Origin: Acidobacteriota bacterium
GTDB taxonomy: Bacteria > Acidobacteriota > Thermoanaerobaculia > Gp7-AA8
Assembly (NCBI GenBank): GCA_016184115.1
Contig: JACPDH010000090.1
Span: forward strand, 1-40,752
DNA length: 40,752 nt
Direction of reading: 5' to 3'
The notes under the pieces were generated by a model. That model saw only the letters and a list, made by a program, of their open reading frames with translations, did not search any database and was not told where the DNA came from. The position numbers were made by a program, and so were the translations under genes. Below, in pieces: positions 8,796 through 17,327 of this stretch (its first letter is position 1; every line of letters starts with the position of its first letter).

Positions 8796-8801
8796 TACAA
8801 T
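8796..8801 (+). promoter_or_regulatory. Possible -10 box for the M16 peptidase pair
   Basis: TACAAT matches the -10 consensus at five of six positions and lies 50 bases upstream of ATG 8852. I find no convincing -35 at 16-18 bases, so this is tentative. Confidence 0.25.
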
Positions 8802-8851
8802 CCCGCCCTCGTCATATGCAGTTCAATCCAAACACAACAGATGGAGGGACC

Positions 8852-10378
8852 ATGCGGAAACCGCAGATGGTCATGGCGCTCGCAGCGCTACTCCTCTCGA
8901 CGGCGCCCGCGCTACTCGCGCAGGATGTCGCGTCGTTCGAGAAGAGGATCAAGGTCGAGACGCTCGACAACGGGCTGACGCTGATCGTGATGGAACGTCC
9001 CGAGGCGCCGGTCTTTTCGTTTTTCATTCACGTCGACGCCGGGAGCTCGCAGGAGCTAGCGGGTCAGTCGGGTCTCGCGCACATGTTCGAGCACATGGCG
9101 TTCAAGGGAACCGACGTGATCGGCACGACGAATTACGCCGAAGAGAAGAAGGCGCTCGAGACGGTCGAAACGACCTACCGGGCATACGAGCTCGAGCGGC
9201 GCAAGCTCGCGGGGCGTGACGACGCAAAGGCCGCGGCACTCCAGAAGGCGTGGAAGGACGCCATCGCCGAAGCAGACAAGTTCGTCGTGAAGAACGAGTT
9301 CGGCGAGATCGTCGATCGCGAGGGGGGCGTCGGCCTCAACGCGTTTACGTCGAACGACGAGACCGGCTACTTCTACTCGTTTCCCGCGAACCGGATCGAG
9401 CTGTGGGCGTATCTCGAGTCGGAGCGCTTTCTCAAGCCGGTCATGCGGGAGTTCTACAAAGAGCGCGACGTCGTGTTCGAAGAGCGGCGCATGCGCGTCG
9501 AATCGAATCCGATCGGCCGTCTCGTCGAGCAGTTCCTCGCCGCGGCCTTCACGGCACACCCATATGGCCGCTCGGGCGTCGGCTGGCCGAGTGACTTGAC
9601 GAGCTATTCCGCGAGCGACGCGGAGTCCTTCTTCGATCAGTACTACGTCGCTTCGAACATGGTCGTCGCCGTGGTCGGCGACGTGAAAGCCGCCGAGGTC
9701 AGCGCGCTCGTCAAGACCTACTTCGGCCGGATTCCCAAGAGCCCGAAGCCTGAGCCGATCCGCACGGTCGAACCGCCGCAGAGCTCGGAGCGGACGGTCG
9801 TCATCAAAGACCAGGCCCAACCGTTTTACGTCGAGGGCTACCACCGGCCGAGCGCGTTCGACAAGGACGACGCGGTGTACGCCGTCATCTCCGACCTCAT
9901 GACCGCGGGCCGCACCTCGCGCCTCTATCGCGCGCTCGTGCGGGACAAGAAGATCGCTGCAGCCGCGGCGGGATTCAGCGGATTCCCCGGAGAGAAGTAC
10001 CCCAATCTCTTCGCGTTCTACGCCGTGCCGACTCCGGGACATACACCGGCCGAGATGCAGGCCGCGATCCGCGAGGAGATCGAAAGGCTCAAAACGACCG
10101 ACATCACCGCCGACGAGCTCAAGATGGTCAAGACCCGCGCGAAGGCCAACCTGATCCGTGGCCTCGCGAACAACCAGGGGCTGGCGATTCAGCTCGCCAC
10201 GGCGCAGAACCGCTTTGGCGACTGGCGTCAGGTGTTCCGCCAGGTCGAAGACATCGACAAGGTCACCGTCGCGGACGTGAAGCGCGTGGCCAACGCGACG
10301 TTCGTCGAGTCGAACCGCACGATCGGGATCGTCGATTCGACGAAGCTGGCGACCGCGCCGGCAGGAGGCCAGGAATGA
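8852..10378 (+). CDS. M16 family zinc metallopeptidase, catalytic subunit, secreted
   Basis: The start ATG 8852 is chosen over an upstream in-frame ATG at 8816 because GGAGGG lies 3 bases before it and a signal peptide begins there (MRKPQMVMALAALLLSTAPA, cleavage near AQD). The 508-residue protein has the inverted zinc motif HMFEH (77-81), with the third ligand Glu around 210-211 (VVFEER). An insertion of about 60 charged helical residues (95-155) separates the zinc motif from GLNAFTSNDETGYF, which usually follows much sooner. Family members cleave peptides inside a clamshell formed by two M16 halves. The second half is supplied by the next gene, which overlaps by four bases (ATGA). Likely a periplasmic oligopeptidase. 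Confidence 0.92.
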   Translation: MRKPQMVMALAALLLSTAPALLAQDVASFEKRIKVETLDNGLTLIVMERPEAPVFSFFIHVDAGSSQELAGQSGLAHMFEHMAFKGTDVIGTTNYAEEKKALETVETTYRAYELERRKLAGRDDAKAAALQKAWKDAIAEADKFVVKNEFGEIVDREGGVGLNAFTSNDETGYFYSFPANRIELWAYLESERFLKPVMREFYKERDVVFEERRMRVESNPIGRLVEQFLAAAFTAHPYGRSGVGWPSDLTSYSASDAESFFDQYYVASNMVVAVVGDVKAAEVSALVKTYFGRIPKSPKPEPIRTVEPPQSSERTVVIKDQAQPFYVEGYHRPSAFDKDDAVYAVISDLMTAGRTSRLYRALVRDKKIAAAAAGFSGFPGEKYPNLFAFYAVPTPGHTPAEMQAAIREEIERLKTTDITADELKMVKTRAKANLIRGLANNQGLAIQLATAQNRFGDWRQVFRQVEDIDKVTVADVKRVANATFVESNRTIGIVDSTKLATAPAGGQE

Positions 10379-12492
10379 GACCAGTGAAACTACTCTCCTC
10401 GGCGCTCGCCTTCGCGGTTGCGCTAGGAGTCTCCGGTTCCGCGCTCGCGCAGGCGAATGATTGGAGAGAGATCAAGAAACCAGCGCTTCGTCCTTTCAAG
10501 ATGCAGCAGCCGGCGCGCGTCGCCTTGCCTAACGGGATGGTGATCTATCTGCAGGAAGATCACGAGCTTCCGCTCATCAACGGCTACATCGTGATCCGCG
10601 GAGGTTCGCGCGAAGAGGTGTCGGAGAAGACGGGGCTCGTCGACGTCTACGGCGAGGTGTGGCGCACCGGCGGCACCAAGGCAAAGACGGGCGACGAGCT
10701 CGACGATTACCTCGAGGCTCGCGCAGCGAAGGTCGAAACGGGCGGTGACGTCGACTCGACCGGCATCACCTGGAACTCCCTGAAGGGAGACTTCGACGCG
10801 ACGTTCGCCGTCGTCGTCGATCTGATCAAGAGCCCCGAGTTCCGCGAAGACAAGATCGGCATCGCCAAGAGCCAGATGAACACCGGAATCGCTCGTCGCA
10901 ACGACGACCCGATGGGGATCGCGACTCGCGAGGCAACGAGGCTCGGATATGGCAAGGACAACCCCTACGCCCGCATCCCCGAGTACGACACCGTCGCGGC
11001 CGTGACGCGCGACGATCTCGTCGCGTGGCATGCGAAGTACGTTCACCCGAACAACATGATCGTCGGCGTCGTCGGCGATTTCGACGCGAAGACAATGGAG
11101 CAGAAGCTCCGTAAGGCGCTCGGCGCCTTGCCGAAGGGTCCGCAGGCAACGGCGCCGACGATCGAGCCTGCCCCCGCCAAGCCGGGCGTCTACTTCGTGA
11201 AGAAGGACGACGTGACGCAGAGCAACATACGCATGGTCCACGGCGGCGTTCGCAAGGACGATCCCGACTACTACGCGATTCAGGTGATGAACGAGATCTT
11301 CGGAGGCGGCTTCTCCGCGCGCCTCTTCTCGAACATCCGGACCAAGAAGGGGCTCGCGTACAGTGTCGGCGGCGGCGTTGGATCGCAGTACGACCACGCT
11401 GGCCTCTTCACTCTTCAGATGAGCACGAAAAGCGAGTCGACCGTCGCCTCGGTCGACGCCCTCTACGAGGAGATCGACAGGCTTCATAACGAGCCGATCT
11501 CTGACGATGAGATGCGCCGCGCGAAGGACTCGATTCTCAATTCCTTCATTTTTCTCTACGACTCGAAGCAGAAGGTGCTCAACCAGCAGCTGATGCTCGA
11601 GTACTTCGGCTACCCGAAAGATTTCCTCGAGAAGTACCAGGCGGCGGTCGAAGGAGTGACCGCGGCACAGGTTTCCGCCGCGGCAAAGCAGCACATCCGC
11701 AAGGCCGATATCGCGATCCTCGTCGTCGGGAAGGACGCCGACTTCGATGCGCCGCTGTCGAAGTTCGGCAGCGTGACGACGATCGACGTCACGATTCCTG
11801 ATCCGGGAGCTTCGAAGGCGTCAGCGCCAGCGATCGGTTCAGCCGAGGGCAAGGCCCTGATGTCGCAGGCCGTCGCCGCGATGGGTGGTGCGGCAAAAGT
11901 CGGTGCGATCAAGAGCTATCGAATGATTTCGGTGCTCACCGTCAAGGGCCCAATGGGCGAGATGGCGCTCGACACCGACGAGACGACGATCTTCCCCGAC
12001 AGGCAGCGCCAGACGGTCAAGACGCCGATGGGCGAGATGGTCATGGTCGTCACCGCCGACGGCGGATTCATGACTATGGGAGGCAAGTCTCAGGATCTCC
12101 CCGACTCACAGAAGAAAGGGATGCTCGACTCGATTCGCGACACGCCCCTCCTGCTCGGCAGCAAGATCGATGATCCGGCCTATACGTTTGCCATCGCGGG
12201 AGAAGCGATGGTCGGCGACGTCGCCACGAAGGCCCTCGAGATCAGCGGCGACGGGATCCGCGTAAAGTGGTGCATCGATCCGAAGACCGGCGACCTGTTG
12301 CGCACGATCAAGTCGTCGCCCCAGGGCGAGCAGTGGATCGACTATTCCGATTTCCGCGACGTCGACGGAATCCGGATGCCATTCAAGGGCGCAGTTCGCA
12401 CTGCGGAACAGGACAGTGGCCGGTTCGAGATCAAGTCATTCGAGCTGAATCCGAAGATCGACGATGCAATCTTCGCAAAGCCACAGGAATAG
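10375..12492 (+). CDS. Catalytically inactive M16 partner fused to a LolA-like C-terminal domain
   Basis: The 705-residue protein has a signal peptide (cleavage near ALAQA, 26). Residues 45-480 are an M16 fold, but the zinc motif is gone: the HxxEH position reads D90-V-Y-G93-E94, so His, Glu and His are replaced by Asp, Gly and Glu. The GGGFSARLFSNIRTKKGLAYSV segment, typical of the substrate-binding half, is intact. Residues 490-705 form an extra domain (ALMSQAVAAMGGAAKVGAIK...WIDYSDFRDVDGIRMPFKG) resembling LolA/LolB-like lipoprotein-carrier folds. By analogy with mitochondrial processing peptidase, it should pair with the catalytic subunit encoded just upstream. AGGAGG lies 6 bases before the start, inside the upstream gene, so translation is probably coupled. 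Confidence 0.9.
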   Translation: MRPVKLLSSALAFAVALGVSGSALAQANDWREIKKPALRPFKMQQPARVALPNGMVIYLQEDHELPLINGYIVIRGGSREEVSEKTGLVDVYGEVWRTGGTKAKTGDELDDYLEARAAKVETGGDVDSTGITWNSLKGDFDATFAVVVDLIKSPEFREDKIGIAKSQMNTGIARRNDDPMGIATREATRLGYGKDNPYARIPEYDTVAAVTRDDLVAWHAKYVHPNNMIVGVVGDFDAKTMEQKLRKALGALPKGPQATAPTIEPAPAKPGVYFVKKDDVTQSNIRMVHGGVRKDDPDYYAIQVMNEIFGGGFSARLFSNIRTKKGLAYSVGGGVGSQYDHAGLFTLQMSTKSESTVASVDALYEEIDRLHNEPISDDEMRRAKDSILNSFIFLYDSKQKVLNQQLMLEYFGYPKDFLEKYQAAVEGVTAAQVSAAAKQHIRKADIAILVVGKDADFDAPLSKFGSVTTIDVTIPDPGASKASAPAIGSAEGKALMSQAVAAMGGAAKVGAIKSYRMISVLTVKGPMGEMALDTDETTIFPDRQRQTVKTPMGEMVMVVTADGGFMTMGGKSQDLPDSQKKGMLDSIRDTPLLLGSKIDDPAYTFAIAGEAMVGDVATKALEISGDGIRVKWCIDPKTGDLLRTIKSSPQGEQWIDYSDFRDVDGIRMPFKGAVRTAEQDSGRFEIKSFELNPKIDDAIFAKPQE

Positions 12493-12515
12493 GCAAATTC
12501 AGCACTCAGTACGGG

Positions 12516-12543
12516 GCGGGGCGCGACGCAAGTCGCGCCCCGC
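12516..12543 (+). terminator. Hairpin terminator after the M16 pair
   Basis: A perfect 12-bp GC stem (GCGGGGCGCGAC and its complement) surrounds a GCAA tetraloop, 23 bases after the stop at 12492. T-rich patches follow (TGCGTTTCGCGGTTTT). It separates the M16 pair from mdh. Confidence 0.7.
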
Positions 12544-12699
12544 TGCGTTTCGCGGTTTTCACCCATCGCGCCGAGGATCTCCCTCCCCTACGCGTTCGAT
12601 GGTCACGCCGATGGAGCGGAGAGTGACCGGGCGCACATTCCTGCTCCTGTTCGCCGATGATAGAGTCTTTCTTCATTGAAACCGCGGAGGGAGATTCGC

Positions 12700-13677
12700 A
12701 TGAAACCACCAGTTCGTATCGCAATCACCGGCGCTGCCGGACAGATCGGCTACCAGCTCTGCTTCCGAATCGCCTCGGGTGACATGCTCGGGAAAGATCA
12801 GCCGGTCGTTCTGCAGCTGCTCGAGCTCACGCCCGCGCTCGACGCGCTCAAGGGCGTCGTCATGGAGCTCAACGATGCGGCGTTCCCGCTCCTTCATGGC
12901 GTCGTCGCCACGGACAAGGCCGAAGAAGCGTTCAAGGATATCGATTTTGGGTTGCTCGTCGGCGCGCGGCCCCGTGGCCCCGGTATGGAGCGCAAAGATC
13001 TGCTGCTCGCAAATGCGCAGATCTTCTCAGTCCAGGGCAAGGCGCTCGACGCTGTGGCCAAACGTTCGGTGAAGGTGCTCGTCGTTGGAAACCCTGCGAA
13101 CACCAACGCGCTGATCGCATCGAAGAATGCGCCCGGCATCGATCCGAAGCAGTTCACGGCGATGACGCGCCTCGATCACAACCGCGCATTGTCGCAGCTC
13201 GCGGAGAAGACGGGTGCGCACACGTCCACAATCAGGAAGATGCTCATCTGGGGCAACCACAGCTCGACGCAGTACCCCGACCTCAATTACTGCACCGTCG
13301 ATGGCAAGCCGGCGAAATCGCTCGTTGACAATGCCTGGTACACCGACACCTTCATTCCGACCGTGCAGCAACGCGGTGCCGCGATCATCAAGGCGCGCGG
13401 CGCTTCGAGCGCAGCATCCGCAGCCTCATCAGCGATCGACCACATTCGTGACTGGGTGATGGGAACGCCGGACAACGACTGGGTGAGCATGGCCGTGCCG
13501 TCGGACGGCAGCTATGGCATCCCCGAAGGCGTAATCTACTCCTACCCGGTCACCTGCAAAGAGGGGACCTACTCGATCGTTCAGGGACTTCCGATCGACG
13601 AGTTCAGTCGCGACCGGATGGACAAGAGCGACAAGGAGCTCCGCGAGGAACGGGACGGAGTGAAGGAGCTGCTGTAG
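12700..13677 (+). CDS. mdh: Malate dehydrogenase, type 2 (MDH type found with cytosolic/NADP enzymes)
   Basis: The 325-residue protein interconverts malate and oxaloacetate in the TCA cycle. The N-terminal NAD-binding motif is [10 protein letters not shown], followed by [20 protein letters not shown] with the family's LLE...A...GV.MEL pattern. The signature [12 protein letters not shown] and the catalytic core TRLDHNRA...[13 protein letters not shown] (Asp/His pair) are all present. Length and motifs match the type 2 MDH subfamily. ATG 12700 is preceded by GGAGG with 9-base spacing; an in-frame TTG at 12676 has no such site. It is monocistronic between two hairpins, with a repeat element inserted in its downstream region. 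Confidence 0.95.
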   Translation: MKPPVRIAITGAAGQIGYQLCFRIASGDMLGKDQPVVLQLLELTPALDALKGVVMELNDAAFPLLHGVVATDKAEEAFKDIDFGLLVGARPRGPGMERKDLLLANAQIFSVQGKALDAVAKRSVKVLVVGNPANTNALIASKNAPGIDPKQFTAMTRLDHNRALSQLAEKTGAHTSTIRKMLIWGNHSSTQYPDLNYCTVDGKPAKSLVDNAWYTDTFIPTVQQRGAAIIKARGASSAASAASSAIDHIRDWVMGTPDNDWVSMAVPSDGSYGIPEGVIYSYPVTCKEGTYSIVQGLPIDEFSRDRMDKSDKELREERDGVKELL

Positions 13678-13744
13678 TTGGACTGAACGGGAAACCAGGA
13701 ATTGAGAATCGGGGTATGGCCGGGCTGCCCACCTCGCTCGGACT

Positions 13745-13979
13745 AGTGTAGTGTTTCGTTAATCCCTTGCCTTTCGTTGCGGCGGAATGGAGCCGAATTC
13801 GCAAAGCGCCGACGAGTCGATGTGGTACATCGGCGAGGAGGCGCGACAAAGAAAGCGGCTCCATTCCGCCGCAACCCGGAGGGCAGAGCAGAAACGGGGC
13901 GATTTCCGCGTCGCTCGTCGTCGACGATGAACCACATCGACTCCCTGCGAAAGACAAGGGATTAACGAAACACTACACT
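13745..13979 (+). mobile_element. MITE-like element with 25-bp terminal inverted repeats and interleaved internal repeats
   Basis: Outer arms at 13745-13769 and 13955-13979 are perfect 25-bp inverted repeats (beginning AGTGTAGTGT, ending ACACTACACT). Inside, a perfect 20-bp inverted pair lies at 13776-13795 and 13856-13875. A second pair matching at 18 of 19 lies at 13814-13832 and 13925-13943. The internal pairs cross (B, x, B', x'), so they cannot both fold at once. There is no transposase and no clear target duplication. Short frames on both strands encode the same GLTKHYT peptide only because the ends are palindromic, so I call no gene here. A non-autonomous transposable element or a REPIN-like unit is most likely. 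Confidence 0.65.
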
Positions 13980-13983
13980 CGAC

Positions 13984-14005
13984 AGGCCGCGGGAAACCGC
14001 GGCCT
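13984..14005 (+). terminator. Hairpin, possible mdh terminator displaced by the repeat element
   Basis: A perfect 9-bp stem (AGGCCGCGG and complement) has a GAAA loop and is followed by TGTTCGTT. It starts 4 bases after the right end of the repeat element and about 305 bases from the mdh stop. Confidence 0.5.
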
Positions 14006-14042
14006 TGTTCGTTCGGTGTGGCGACGCGCGTGCCGGGGGTGC

Positions 14043-14074
14043 AAAAAAAGAAGGCCGCGGATAACCACGGCCTT
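14043..14074 (-). terminator. Rho-independent terminator on the minus strand
   Basis: The stem AAGGCCGCGG / CCACGGCCTT (one G/A mismatch on plus, one C/T on minus) has a 4-base loop. On the minus strand it is followed by CTTTTTTT. It would stop transcripts coming from the right, whose nearest gene is the GGDEF-EAL gene ending at 14552. The stem sequence resembles the hairpin at 13984-14005, so the two may be related copies. Confidence 0.6.
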
Positions 14075-14551
14075 GCGCTCGGATTAGTGTGTGGCTGACC
14101 ACGTCACCATCGCCGAGCGATAGACGGAGAGGAGAGCATCGATACAGGCGCTACAACATCGCGGTGGCAAGCGCGGCCATGCCCCTGGCTACTTCTCGAG
14201 CGTCGCCACGGCGTCAGCGGTTCTTCTGATCGGCTGCCCTGCCTGCCGACGCCCGCGCTCCCCAACCCGCATCCTGTCTCGAGCCCCGACGGCCAATCCC
14301 GTCGGAGGCGCTCGGAAGGGAGAGTATTCAGTTAGCGGTGCCGGGTGGGCGGTGTCCCCTGCTTGGTATCAGGAGAGCTCCAACTCGATCGCACTTCGCG
14401 AGGGACCTCGCCACGGACGACTCACTCGCATCGCCAGGAACGCCACCACGGCGCGCCTTTCAAACCTCTCCTCCCCGTGTCTCTAATGTAGTTCCGAGGA
14501 GGAGAAAAAACACGAGCGATTGGAAAGATTTCGAACTTGCCAAAATCCCCC
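14075..14551. other. Non-coding stretch, nothing recognised
   Basis: These 477 bases hold no convincing gene, tRNA or riboswitch. The short open frames lack start signals and domain-like sequence. Because a minus-strand terminator lies at its left edge and the GGDEF-EAL gene ends at its right edge, it could be a long 3' untranslated region or carry a small RNA. Confidence 0.4.
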
Positions 14552-16402
14552 TCACCCGTTCCGCGCCAGTCCCATCCTCGTCGTACGAAGCCAGTCGGAG
14601 AGCTCGGCAGAGGGGAGCGGCTTGCTGAGGAAATAGCCTTGCCCGAGGTCGCAGCCGAGCTCGCGAAGCATCGCCCACGTATCGGCGTCTTCGATGCCCT
14701 CTGCAACGACCTGTCTGCCGAGGTTGTGCGCCAGGTCGATCGTCGCACGGACGATCTCCGCGTCGCTCGCGTTCCGCGTCATTTCCTTCACGAAGGACTT
14801 GTCGATCTTGATCTCGTCGACCGGGAGGCGCCGAAGGTACGCAAGCGAAGAAAAACCGGTTCCAAAGTCGTCGAGCGAAAGATGAACTCCCATCGCATGC
14901 ACTTTTTCGAGCATGCTGATCACGCGGTCGGGTTCCGACATCATGCTGCTCTCGGTGATCTCGAGCTTCAGGAACTGCGGCTCGACTTTCCACCGGTCGA
15001 GAAGCGATTCGATGAGCTCGGGCAGGAACGACTCCTGCAACGTCCGCGTCGAGAGATTGACGGCGATCGAGATCGGCGTTCCTTCCGCCTGCCAGGCGCG
15101 GCATTGCGCCATCGCGATGTCGAGAATCTTCGTCGTCATCGGCTTGACGAGGCCGGTACGCTCGGCGAGCGGAATGAACTGCATCGGCGGCACCATGCCT
15201 CGCTCGGGATGGTGCCAACGAACGAGCGCCTCCACACGGGTGACGAGCCCAGAGCGCAGATGCGCCTTCGGCTGGTAGTGGAGGAGAAGCTCTCCTCCGT
15301 CGATCGCGCGTCGTAGCTCGTGCGCAACCGCGAGGTAGCCGGAGCGGTGCCGATCGCTCGTCTCCGAGTAGACCGCGTAGCCCGCCTGCGCTTCCTTCGC
15401 AACGTACATCGCGATGTCGGCGCGGCGGCGCAGCGCGTCGCCGTCAGAACCGTGAGCCGGAAAGAGCGCGATTCCGATGCTCACCGCGATATCGAACTTG
15501 TGTCCGTCGACGTCGACCGGCTGCTCGAATGCGGTGAGGACTTTCCGCGCGATCCGCTCGGCGACGTCGCGATTCCCTACCGCCGGGAGAAGCACGGCGA
15601 ACTCGTCGCCCCCGACTCTCGCAACGGTGTCGGTGGCCCTTACGCTCCCCGATATTCGAATGCCCGCCTCACGGAGAATCGCGTCGCCTACAGCGTAGCC
15701 GTACGTGTCATTCACATCCTTGAAGTGGTCGAAGTCGATCATTACGATCGCCGCGACCTCGTCGCGTCGCGCCGATCCAAGGACCGTCTGGCGCAGTCGA
15801 TCCTCGAGCAACGACCAGTTAGGGAGTCCCGTCAACGCGTCATGAAGCGCCTGATGTCGCAGCGCCTCCATCTGCGCGCGCCGCTCGCTCACGTCGCGAA
15901 GGATCGCAACCCAGTGCGTCAGCCTTCCGGTCGTTTCATCGCGAACCGGGACGAACTGCATCTCGAGCGCGACCTCCTGACCCCCGGGCCGGATCGCCGT
16001 GACCTCTCCCGCGAAGCGCAAGCCTTCGCCCATCCGCCGCCGCGCGAGAAGCATCACCTCGCGGTCCTCGGGGCGGACACTGATCAGCTTCAGCGGATTG
16101 CCCTCCGCCTCGCCCGCCGGAATTCCGGTGATGCGCGAAAAGCCTTCGTTCACGTAGAGCGTGCGCAGACGGAACGGGCGGCCCGCAGCCGCCATGATCA
16201 TGATTCCTTCTCCGGCATTCTCGAGGGCGGAGGCGATGATCCGAAGCCACTCCTGCGCAAGTTGCCGACCTGCAACCTCCCGCCCCGCGCCTCCCGAGGC
16301 GGCGACGCGCGCGCGCAGCTGAGAGACTTCTCTCTCGAGCCGCTCGATCGCCCTGCGAAGCGCTTCGGGTGTCTCCTCGTCGATCGCCCGCTCCTTGATC
16401 AA
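14552..16402 (-). CDS. PAS-GGDEF-EAL cyclic-di-GMP turnover protein
   Basis: The 616-residue protein has a coiled coil (10-40), a PAS domain (about 48-175, with LYVNEGFSRITG), a GGDEF domain (about 180-345) and an EAL domain (about 355-610). The cyclase motif is intact (GGDEF, 264-268), and an RxxD inhibitory site (RATD, 255-258) lies five residues before it. The phosphodiesterase motif EAL (391-393) and DDFGTG loop are also intact, so it could synthesise and degrade c-di-GMP, with PAS sensing choosing between them. No membrane segment is seen. The TTG start at 16402 comes one base after the terC stop, with AAGAAGGG as the likely SD inside terC, so the two genes are probably co-translated. 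Confidence 0.92.
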   Translation of the reverse strand: MIKERAIDEETPEALRRAIERLEREVSQLRARVAASGGAGREVAGRQLAQEWLRIIASALENAGEGIMIMAAAGRPFRLRTLYVNEGFSRITGIPAGEAEGNPLKLISVRPEDREVMLLARRRMGEGLRFAGEVTAIRPGGQEVALEMQFVPVRDETTGRLTHWVAILRDVSERRAQMEALRHQALHDALTGLPNWSLLEDRLRQTVLGSARRDEVAAIVMIDFDHFKDVNDTYGYAVGDAILREAGIRISGSVRATDTVARVGGDEFAVLLPAVGNRDVAERIARKVLTAFEQPVDVDGHKFDIAVSIGIALFPAHGSDGDALRRRADIAMYVAKEAQAGYAVYSETSDRHRSGYLAVAHELRRAIDGGELLLHYQPKAHLRSGLVTRVEALVRWHHPERGMVPPMQFIPLAERTGLVKPMTTKILDIAMAQCRAWQAEGTPISIAVNLSTRTLQESFLPELIESLLDRWKVEPQFLKLEITESSMMSEPDRVISMLEKVHAMGVHLSLDDFGTGFSSLAYLRRLPVDEIKIDKSFVKEMTRNASDAEIVRATIDLAHNLGRQVVAEGIEDADTWAMLRELGCDLGQGYFLSKPLPSAELSDWLRTTRMGLARNG

Positions 16403-16403
16403 A

Positions 16404-17171
16404 TCAGCCCTTCTTTTCGGCGGATTCCCCGCCCTCGTCCGCGTATGCCGAATGAAGATGTACGGGCACCGACTTCGCTCGCATCCGAAGATTCAGCATC
16501 TCCACGAACACAGAGAACGCCATCGCAAAGTAGACGTAGCCCTTCGGAATGTGCATGCCCGTACCTTCGCCGACCAGCGTCGTACCGATCAGCAGCAGGA
16601 AGCTCAGCGCCAGAATCTTGAGTGTGGGGTGCTGTTCGACGAAATCGCCGATCGACTTCGCCGAGAGCATCATCACGCCGACCGAGATCACGACCGCGAT
16701 GATCATGACCGGGAGATCGCGCGCCATGCCGACCGCGGTGATCACCGAGTCGAGCGAGAACACGATGTCGAGGAGCATGATCTGCACGATCACACCCGAG
16801 AACGACGGCGGCACGCTTTTGATCCCCTCGCCTTCGACTCCCTCGAGCTTGTGGTGAATCTCCAGCGTCGCCTTGCCGATCAGGAAGAGGCCACCTCCAA
16901 GCAGGATCATGTCGCGGCCGGAGAACCCATGCCCCATCACCTCGAAGAGTGGCTTCGTCAACCGCACGATCCAGGCGATCGACATCAGCAGCAGGATGCG
17001 CATGAACATCGCCAGCACGAGACCGACTTGTCTTGCTTTCCCCTGCTTCGCCGCCGGCAACTTCGAAGACAGAATCGAGATGAAGATGATGTTGTCGATA
17101 CCGAGGACAATTTCGAGCGCAGTAAGTGTGAGTAGCGCGATCCACGCCTCAGGACTGGAAATCCAGCTCAT
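16404..17171 (-). CDS. terC: TerC family integral membrane protein
   Basis: The 255-residue protein has about seven hydrophobic helices. Two acidic membrane motifs typical of TerC are present: LEIVLGIDNIIFISI near the N-terminus and LLDIVFSLDSVITAVGMA in the middle. The family is linked to tellurite resistance in some bacteria and, in others, to Mn2+ export or metal loading of exported enzymes. The polar C-terminal tail faces the cytoplasm or periplasm and carries no domain. It is followed by the GGDEF-EAL gene after one base and is divergent from arsC with 156 bases between. Tellurite itself need not be the substrate; metal homeostasis is the safer inference. Confidence 0.9.
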   Translation of the reverse strand: MSWISSPEAWIALLTLTALEIVLGIDNIIFISILSSKLPAAKQGKARQVGLVLAMFMRILLLMSIAWIVRLTKPLFEVMGHGFSGRDMILLGGGLFLIGKATLEIHHKLEGVEGEGIKSVPPSFSGVIVQIMLLDIVFSLDSVITAVGMARDLPVMIIAVVISVGVMMLSAKSIGDFVEQHPTLKILALSFLLLIGTTLVGEGTGMHIPKGYVYFAMAFSVFVEMLNLRMRAKSVPVHLHSAYADEGGESAEKKG

Positions 17172-17327
17172 CCGTCAGATTCTCCGGAGCTCGGTTGATT
17201 TTGAAACCGCTTCATCTTAGCCCGACGCGCCGCTCGCCACCAGCAGCACTATCGATTCCACCGTTACAGGACACCAGCCTTTTGCGGCTAACATAACCGC
17301 CGCCGCACCAACGGCCACGGAGATCCG

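Noticed and set aside
13745-13979. CRISPR array
   Set aside because: The repeats are inverted and few, with no regular spacers.
13767-14087. Short frames on both strands in the repeat element sharing the peptide GLTKHYT
   Set aside because: The identity comes from the palindromic ends being translated in both directions, not from real proteins.
14075-14551. Possible c-di-GMP riboswitch or tRNA near the GGDEF-EAL gene
   Set aside because: I compared by eye with the c-di-GMP-I consensus and tRNA arms and found no match. It is also on the 3' side of the gene.
14338-14628. A 96-codon plus-strand frame in the gap before the GGDEF-EAL gene
   Set aside because: It has no SD and a basic, Ser/Pro/Arg-rich composition, and it overlaps the end of the supported minus-strand gene.
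15320-16621. A 433-codon plus-strand frame across the GGDEF-EAL and terC genes
   Set aside because: Arg/Asp/His-rich composition, no recognisable domain, and it crosses two real genes on the other strand.
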